From: Diospyros lotus
Lineage: Eukaryota; Streptophyta; Magnoliopsida; Ericales; Ebenaceae
Length of the DNA: 64,000 nt
Assembly (NCBI RefSeq): GCF_014633365.1
Contig: NW_026267104.1
Coordinates: 5,578,587 to 5,642,586 of the forward strand
Direction: 5' to 3'
Of the stretch, positions 54,114-64,000 are shown one piece after another. The translations under genes and the position numbers were made by a program. The notes under the pieces are model-generated. The model saw only the letters and a program-made list of their open reading frames with translations, made no database searches and was not told the origin of the DNA. Every line of letters starts with the position of its first letter. Within the stretch, counting starts at the first letter, position 1.

Positions 54114-57100
54114 TGAGAACCCTACTTTTGGGCAGAACGAATCACATTCCTTCTCCCATGCCTGTCACTGTCAATCTTTGATGGGCATAATTCGCATGCA
54201 ATTAATTGTGCAACAGTAAGGATACTATGGCATGGACAATATAAATTGGACCAGTAATGTCTTATACTGTACATGCATGAGGTCGTTAGTTTAAGGGTTG
54301 TTTGTGGATCGGTTGGTTCTCATTGTATATACATTCAGACATGATAATCTAATTCAATTATTCAACTTCATATATATTTGAGTTAAAAAAACAAATTTAA
54401 AACTGAACTATATAAGTTAGAAATAAAAAAAAGAACTCAAACTTAATTAATTTGATTAATTACCCATCCATCCTGACACGTCTTGCCGCCTTTATTTACT
54501 TGGATATTGAAAGAATTGTTGATGGAACGCCTAAACATATATATATGCCTTATAAAAAAGAGGACTTTTTAATTTTCTTGAATAATGTTGAAGTGACAAC
54601 GGCGTCATGAGTATTTTAATTAAAAATTAATGCAGGAATTAAGATAATTTAATGGTACTTAAATTAATTAATAATCAAGGAAGAAAATACTTTTAGCTAG
54701 GTTTCTTAATTAATTGTGGATGACTTGGATATGAAGGAGACGTAGAGTGTTTAATAACATTGCATGGTCGACGATTTTATTATAATATATATATATATAG
54801 TAATTAAGATGGTGGGGGGAATTGAGAGGAAATGTGCAAAGAACATATATCGTCCCGTCCCATCCCATCCAAGAAGGAAGATAATTAATTAATACATGTG
54901 AAGAAGAGAAAATTGGGATGGACTTGCAAATTGTCAATGGCTTAACCTCAAAATGTGGATTTAAGAAGGCATTTGATGGCGATGTATAACGTACGTACTA
55001 CGTTAACAACTTAAAGGTTGGATCTGATTCTGCAAATCTTGCAACGATTTTGTTGTACCTCTATACTATACACTATATATATAGCTGCGCATCATGCAGC
55101 AGCAGCATATATATAATTAATCAATATATATATATATAATTCTTTTTCCATGCGTGCTTCTTTTAAAGGTCAATGGTGTTAAATCTGCAACAGTTTCGTT
55201 TAGTTTATGTATGATCATTATAATTATTATCATGCGTCAGGTAAAGAGGCGCTCCTTCTTGTCGCTTCAAAACGGCGGCCCTTCCCACCACTACGTACTG
55301 TGCTAGTTAGTTCAACACTCAACAGTACTGGGGATGACACTTTTTGTTGTCATCCATTCCATCCACCACCAGGCACCAGGGCATTGTATTGCATTGCATT
55401 GTGGAAGGTATTTATTTAAAACAGGAATTCATTCACCCGGTGATGGAAGATCCAATTACACAAGACAAACTGTAAAAGGTTTTGAGTTAGGTATTGTACT
55501 GAGGCCATTAATTGAACATATGTTTTACATTCATTACAAACTTTTATTTTATCATACAAATGGTACCATGCACCATGCGCTGTGCAAAACATGCACATTG
55601 AACCTGCAACTGCAGTCTCTGCTTGATTGAAGTCGTCTTTCTCCCCCCCCCTTTTTTTCTTTTTTTAATTTAATGGGTTAATTTAAATATTTTAGGGTCT
55701 GGGTGGGTGTGTGACAAAAACTCTATACCTGCCTTTCATACACCGGCCCCTTTAGCCGGTTCAAAGGGATTGACATAATTCTTAATTTGATTTCCCCAAT
55801 TTAGATTTGGAAAGTTTGCATTTTAGCTTTGAACTTCTCTCATGAATTATCAAAGCATTGATGTCTATAAATTATTACATGCAATTAGGTCAGTGATATT
55901 GAGAGTTTTGTATAAACTATATGTTGTGAAAACTCACATATTAAAAATAATTGTTATTAAGTATGGTCAATTAAAAGTCTATGTACCCTTGTATGACTTT
56001 TTTGCTTCAATTAATATGGAATTTAAAATTTTTACTCTCTGATATCTTATTTGAAATTAATACTCATTATTTATTGACATTCTAATCTTAGGGATTGAAT
56101 GACTTATTTTGATTTGACCACATCTTGGTACCTATTAATTAGCTACAATATCACTCGCAATGATAATATAGAAATGACATATTTAAGTTATTATCTAATA
56201 TCATTTCATTACATACACATGATTTAAACATAATTAATTATTAAATATGATAAACTTAAGATATTATATATTTATAAGACACTCATCTTCGAGAGCGACG
56301 TAAAATGTGACACATTAATGTGTTAAGATTCACACTCTTGCCTTGCCCATATATAGGGAAAAAAAAAAGAAGAAAAATACTTAAAAATACAATAGAAAAG
56401 GAAACACTATACTTATAATAGTAATATGATTAAAAATAAGACAGAAATTATACCTGATACTCAAACTTATATGTAAAAAATACATGCAATATGATTAAAA
56501 ATGTTGATTATTTTTCCAACTTAAGTATAGTTTAGAGGCATTAGTAATCAGTCAACAAAGAAGAAAATTCTCAAACATTTGGTGTCACATTTGGGTTGGA
56601 ACATGACACTTTAACTAAACAAATGTTGTAAATTAAGAAAGCTGGATATATACATACCATGGTTTTTGTTTTTCGATCTTGTGTTTTCCCATAGTTGTAA
56701 ACCTTACTCCCTAATCATATATGTATATCAATATACATCAAATTCGTTTTCTTGTGTATTTTTTCATACACAAATCAAGCAAAAATCCAGATCAAATTAA
56801 TATATAGTTAATACCCCCTTTCTAATAACTTAAGAATCTAAACAAATTAGTGATTAAGAATTAAATAGCAAGTTATATATATATATAATGCACTAACCAA
56901 CCAACCAACCCTCCCTGGAATGGTGAAGCTCCCTTTCTATGCAATTGGGAAAAAAGAAAAATGTTTTTGGGTTTTCCTCTTTCCCTATTTAGAAGTGAGA
57001 AAATCAATCACAAATAAAAGAAAAATGTTTTTTTTGGTGGAATTTTTGCCTCAAAATAAAAGGAGAAAAAATCAGATTACATTAGATAAATTTATCCCAA

Positions 57101-57796
57101 CCAAAACACTTCCCTTATTAATAATATTAAATATAAATATTTTTGTAATGTGTCGAAACAAGTGTGAAGTTATAAGTTTGAATTTTTTTACGTCACTTAA
57201 TATGGGTTTAGCCGAGTTGAGTGAGAAGACTATTTTTTCAAGTCAGCCCTTCACCTCGGACAAGTTTAGCCTAGCTAGCACAATCTATGTATATGAGTTG
57301 GGCTGCCATATATGTCACAGTGACTAGTTTATTTAAATTTAAATTTTTTTATTATTTTATATAAAAAATAATAAATGTATATATACGCTAAGTTATAGCT
57401 TAATATATTTATTTATAGATACAAAATTAAAGAATATATATTTAATTTTTGAATGGGCAACTTACACAGCCAATCTCGAGACCAATTGTATTTAAAATAT
57501 TTGTTATTTGTATTGTATAAAATATCGATATCAATAAATATCATAAAATTTGATTTGATATCCAAACATTGACAGTGGTTAAGAAGAAGAATTAGATGTC
57601 AAATTGATATTTTCAATCAGTGTGTGTCCGTGTGCGTATGTGGCATAAATTGGGAAGCAAAGCAAGACAGAGAGGCAGAGGAGAGCCAGATGGCCCCCCT
57701 CTATAGTTAGTAACGCCTATGACCTCGCAGCTCATGCATTCCCATTTCTTCCGTTTCCCCATTTAAGCCCCCTCCTCCCCCACCTTCTGCTTCTCC

Positions 57797-57818
57797 ATCT
57801 CCATCTCCATCTCCATCA
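57797..57818. repeat. (CCATCT)n hexamer repeat in the GA2ox 5' leader
   Basis: About four CATCTC/CCATCT units 60-90 bp before the start codon, in a pyrimidine-rich leader. Confidence 0.8.
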
Positions 57819-57882
57819 TCTTCCTCTGCTACTGCAATTAATTCACCAAAATCCAATTCCCCCCTTCTGCTTCCTAGCAGCC

Positions 57883-59563
<1,681 letters not shown>

Positions 59564-62500
59564 TAGAAGAAGAAGCAGACGCAAGTTCAGAAAAGAAAAA
59601 GCTAAAGGAGCCTCCTGTTTAGGAACAATATATTTTTAGGGGTTTGTCAAATCTGAAACATAGGCCTCTCTCAGAAAGGTTGACCCAGTTTGCCATAGAT
59701 AGCAAAGGATTTATATATATATATATATAGTAGCTTTCTTTCTTTCTTCTGGTTTTATTTTATCATCACCCCACCACCTCTTTCTTTGCTTTTTTCTGCT
59801 TTTAATTGTAACTACCCTTCTGCCATTAATGCAAAGCTATCTTCATCATGTCATCATTCTTGCTTCTTCACATGTGCCTTGTCAAAATACTGTATTTATT
59901 TATATAAATTAATTAAAATTGTTATAATAGAAATAAACAAGGAAAAAAATATGTTTAGGAAAAATGAAAATGAAAATGGATATGAATATGAATATGAATG
60001 GATATCCACATCATGGTCTCTGGAAAGTCTCAAAGAAGATTCTCAGACAGTGGGAAAGGACCCTTGCCAGAGGTTGTCACTCTCAGCAAGAGTTTTGTTT
60101 GACCATCCAATTGCAGTTTAACTGTCTACACGGACCCTTCCCCTATTCCATAGTTTTCAACACTTTCCCAATTTATAATCCTTTTTTTCCCGCAAAATTT
60201 TCCGCCGGCTTGACTGTAGAATCTCTGTTTTCTTTCATGGTTTTCAGTTGCTAACTCATTTATGTCGGGTTGAAACTTCTCAGAATCTTGCTTCATGATT
60301 CGAGCTTTTCTCTGATCACGAGGCCAAGGCTCGGGCTTTAAAGTATACTCGGAGTTAGATTAGTCTTACACAACAACACGAAACTTTAACGCACAGAGTT
60401 TAAAAGACACATTTAAAGTGCCATTAAAAAGTCTAAATAATATTCTGTTCAGTTTTAGATTTCATTTCAAATTCATCGAACACTACCTATTTTTTAGTAG
60501 ACCACCACCATTATAATTCTGACTAATAAATGGGTATTTTATAGGAGCCGCCGGAAAGTTTTCTGGGCTTGAAACAGTCAAAAGGCCCACTGCTACCATG
60601 ATTAAACTATGATGAGAAAGTCTGAAAAAAAGCGAGTTTTCTTGAAGATTATTCAAACCCAATTAATTTTCTCAGTAAATCTTCCAGCCCCGAGAAAGCA
60701 GAATCATTGTTACTTTGATTTGCTTTTTGTTTTTATTTTTTATTTTTAAATATCCATTTCACTTCAGTGGTTGCAAACCACAAGCCAAAGCCACTGGCTC
60801 TGGTTTTGCTTGGCTGACCAAGTCATTAAACAATGGACTTCTCCACAAAAACTGCAGGCGTAAAGGACTCTCCATTTGAATCATATTCAAAACACCCACA
60901 AACTGAGCTTTCAATTCCATTCTGGTGGGTTAAGAAATAGAAATTTTGCACGAAATTTTCGAACCCAATTAACCAATTTAATTATCCCAAATAAATACCC
61001 ATTAAATATAAAATTGTTACTGTCATATCAATATTCCGATACTAATTTTAGAGTACTTCTTATCAAGAAAATAGACTAATTGTACATTTGAATCCTTTCT
61101 TCTTAGGTATGTTCAGGTCAGATGCTTCCTTTCTACAATCTAGTTCCAGAAAGTACAGCTGACGTTTCAATTATAAAGACAGAATTATGGGATAAATTTT
61201 TTATTATGGATGAATCTATTAAGAATACGCGGGTAACTTTGATTATTATTATGTGTTTAATTTTTGATTACCTTAAATTAGAATTCTCACTAACAATAAT
61301 TTAATAATTTTTGGTGTAAAATTAAAATATTTATATTTCATACTAAGTAAAACCTTTTAATTAAAATCGGGTGAAATCGAATTTATATATCCCCGATTCA
61401 ACTAAACCTAATAAAATAGAATTGAATCAAATCAAATTAGAAAAATAGTCATCTACTTACATCAATTTAAATTAGTTCTTAAAATCTGCTCAAACTCATT
61501 AACATCCCCAACTTAGATATAGCATGGGCTTAACTCAATACGAACTTAAAAGATTTGATACAAAATAAAATTTCATAATACGAACTTAAAATCTAAGGTA
61601 CAAATTAAATCTCCTAGTATTGAGAGAATTATAGGTGAAAATTTCATTAGGGGCATGGGCCAATTAACTCTTTATCGAGCTGTATGCCTACTAGCTACTA
61701 GCAATCCTAACACTAATTTAGCAACTTGGGTTGGGTGCAATGATGCACATTAATTAATCAAAGCCGCATAGATAATAATTAATAAGTCTCTCTGACTCCA
61801 AATCCTATAATAACATGACAGCTCCATACAAACTAAAACTTTACAAAAATTTTCAAGTCCAATGATACGACGAGTTTAATTAATTAATTAAAATGGCCTG
61901 ATAATGTACATACATACATACATACATACATACATACATACATACATAAATTCTTTGAAAACATCATTCCCCTGGAGAATATATCAATGCACATGACGGA
62001 TTCAACCCACAATATCATACGCATATTCAATGCCTCAAATTCCTTTTCATTTGTGGGGAGCAAATGCCTTGAAGTTTTCATTGACTAAGCACATCAACAT
62101 ATATATTATCTCCTCGTCCCATTCACTGAACCAAAGCCACGAAATAACACTTGGCCTTCTTCATCATGCCACCATGGACCAAATCATATTCCAATCCTCC
62201 CTAATTATTAATTCTAATAATTTTCTAGTTTAGCTCTAGGCCAGCTGATGTGATAGTTCTTGGGCCTAATCACTAATCATCAATTACCACATAAAATATA
62301 TATATATTTATTTATTTATGTGTATGTATCCATGTTGTTTTCACAAGAACTAAGCCTAAGATTCCTCATTTGTCATCAAGATTTGAGAATTTGTGTTAAA
62401 ATGTGAGTGGTGGGTACGTGGATGTCATTTTATTGATTAGTACCTTTTTTTTTTTTTCATTTAAAAAAATATATAGTTAATGCAACTCTTTATGATAACG

Positions 62501-64000
62501 TTTAGAAAAAAGATGATTGCGCGCGTTAATTAAATAATTTAATGATTAATGAAGATAATATAAAACTAATTTTATATATGTAGTAGAATAAAGATTTAAT
62601 TCGTTGTTGTTGGAGAAATAATCAATGGAGGGTGATGGTGATTTGGGTCCGAAAAATAATATTTTATAAAATTATATATATTAGTTAATCACGAGTGAAT
62701 TAATGAATTAAATTGATCGATTGATCTTTACAAGGGTTTTGTTCATGGAGAAGTCAGTCCTGGAATGCCTGCTGGTGCTTGGGACAGCTTTGCTTTTGCC
62801 AATTACCAGTTTTCTCTTAGAAATAGGTCCAAGCAAGGCAATACATATGTCCATTGTCCTAGGAGGAGGGCTTGGTTATATATATATATATATATATAGA
62901 ATGGCTATTATTATTTTATTATTTACATAATCAAAGACATTTAACAAAATCATTCTTTTGATGGTCAAGGCATATCCCTCTATAGCTGTCTGTCACTGTG
63001 AACAGCAATGTAATGTTGCCTAAATATAAATATACTTGATTTTTTTATTTTTTTTTGGAATCTATGTGTTATGTATATGTGGACAAAGCAGGCTTCTTCC
63101 AGAGCCTGCATTGACCAAGGCAGCCTTGCCACTAGACATTGATAAATGGACTTTTTTTTAATTGTAACAGATTGTTATTTGATGAATTTTTAAGGTTTTG
63201 GCATGGTATTTTGTAATAGATTTCTTTCCCAGTCTTGGGATCCTAGTTTTAATTATTCTCTGATTCCATGGTCAAATCAATGTGTTTCTAGTTGGAGTTT
63301 CAAAGCATTTTTGGCACCATTTTCTGTTTGGGTTCCTTTTTTCCTAGTAAAAGCTACTTTACTTTCTCAATTATATTACTACAAAAATAGATGACATTAT
63401 TATTGAGATACAATAATTGTGTGGGAGATTCATTTTCCAAGTTTTTAAAAAATTATAAGATAAAAAAGACAGTTAGTAACACATGATGTCTCCCATGTGA
63501 GACTTTTAATGTCTAAGTTAATCTTAATCAAAAAATAAAAAAAAAATTCTAGTAATTTCTACTTTTGCTTACTTGAAAAAGTAAAGAATCGTCCTTTATT
63601 TTTAGAGAATAAAATTAATAAATATGAAAATATTCATATCTTTCAAGATTGTTTGTTTTAACTTTCAAGACATTGTTTTGAAAATTAATTGACATACCTC
63701 AACTAATTTGGGGAGTTTTTAAGAAAACTTTATGGGTCGATTTTTTGTGATTTTTTTTTAATCTTTTGACTTTTTTGAACGTATTTATTTTTTAATCTAA
63801 TCTTTTAAAAGTGGCCGTGGCCCAAACACATTAAATAGTAAAAGGCAATGTTTTTTTTAGAGAATTGCCAAAAACTCCATCTTCCTTTTTCTTTCTTAAT
63901 CCACGCTGTCCTATTCTACTTTTCTAAACTACTATCTCTCTCCTCTCTCTGAAAAATGGGATGATTCCAAACAATGCCTTAGTCTGGGTTTAGGAGAGAT
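59564..64000. other. Intergenic region downstream of the GA 2-oxidase
   Basis: AT-rich DNA with short uninformative open frames and simple repeats, including (TACA)n at 61907-61948 and AT runs near 59715 and 62880. No supported gene up to the window end. Confidence 0.6.
61907..61948. repeat. (TACA)n tetranucleotide microsatellite
   Basis: About ten and a half TACA units. Seen directly. Confidence 0.95.

Larger units (their letters stand above)
47398..57882. other. 10.5 kb AT-rich intergenic region
   Basis: Lies between the 5' ends of the TOD1-like gene and the GA 2-oxidase gene. No supported gene: the open frames are short, AT-driven and without domains. It contains the palindromic repeat cluster at 49290-49590, a GC-richer block with ACGT cores at 51340-52570, several AT and TTC/TGC microsatellites, and presumably the distal promoters of both flanking genes. 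Confidence 0.6.

Noticed and set aside
56920..57327. 135-codon plus-strand frame
   Set aside because: AT-driven, rich in Phe/Lys/Ile/Asn, no domain, not next to any exon.

Overview
This is a stretch of eudicot nuclear genome. The genes carry plant-type spliceosomal introns (GT-AG), the intergenic DNA is AT-rich and full of microsatellites, MITEs and LTR retrotransposon remains, and every confident protein is a plant family member. I cannot name the species. The potassium channel keeps an ankyrin repeat that Arabidopsis KAT1 has lost, so this is probably not a Brassicaceae genome.

Five protein-coding genes could be rebuilt exon by exon with all reading phases closing: (1) a KAT-type Shaker K+ channel, + strand, 6221-9925, 11 exons, 775 aa; (2) an MNS3-type class I alpha-1,2-mannosidase, - strand, 10470-36211, 6 exons, 628 aa, with a 14.8 kb first intron; (3) a nuclear-encoded organellar group II intron maturase of the nMAT1 type, + strand, 39558-41663, intronless, 701 aa; (4) a TOD1-like DUF616 protein, - strand, 44192-47397, 4 exons, 451 aa; (5) a class I gibberellin 2-oxidase (GA2ox1/2 type), + strand, 57883-59563, 3 exons, 335 aa. 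They do not form one pathway: ion transport, N-glycan trimming, organelle RNA splicing, a DUF616 membrane protein and hormone inactivation. Their order is still informative. From memory, the Arabidopsis counterparts lie in two places, At1g30000/30010/30040 (MNS3, nMAT1, GA2ox2) and At5g46220/46240 (TOD1, KAT1). This window interleaves both sets, as expected of an unfractionated ancestral segment.

The mannosidase introns hold most of the mobile DNA. Intron 2 (13909-20361) contains a complete small LTR element (15860-17598, TSD TTTTC) whose interior carries a rearranged fragment of a PRP40-type splicing factor gene, and a Mutator-like element with a 10-bp target duplication (18249-19144). Intron 3 contains a Tourist-like MITE and a three-unit degenerate repeat. 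Intron 1 (21315-36133) is a nest of elements. An outer Ty3/gypsy element on the minus strand (LTRs near 21869-22156 and 32430-32722) is broken by a 3.6 kb non-autonomous LTR element (23638-27228), by a related one in the opposite orientation (28275-32215), and by a plus-strand chromodomain-integrase fragment with its LTR (22209-23209).

The rest is intergenic: 1-6220, 36212-39557 (a degenerate LTR-like pair flanking a MITE), 41664-44191, 47398-57882 (10.5 kb with a palindrome-rich repeat cluster and an ACGT-core cluster) and 59564-64000. I found no rRNA, tRNA or CRISPR array. I see no convincing new multigene system; the most novel items are the PRP40-capturing retroelement, the shared non-gag/pol element family and the TE-inflated mannosidase intron.
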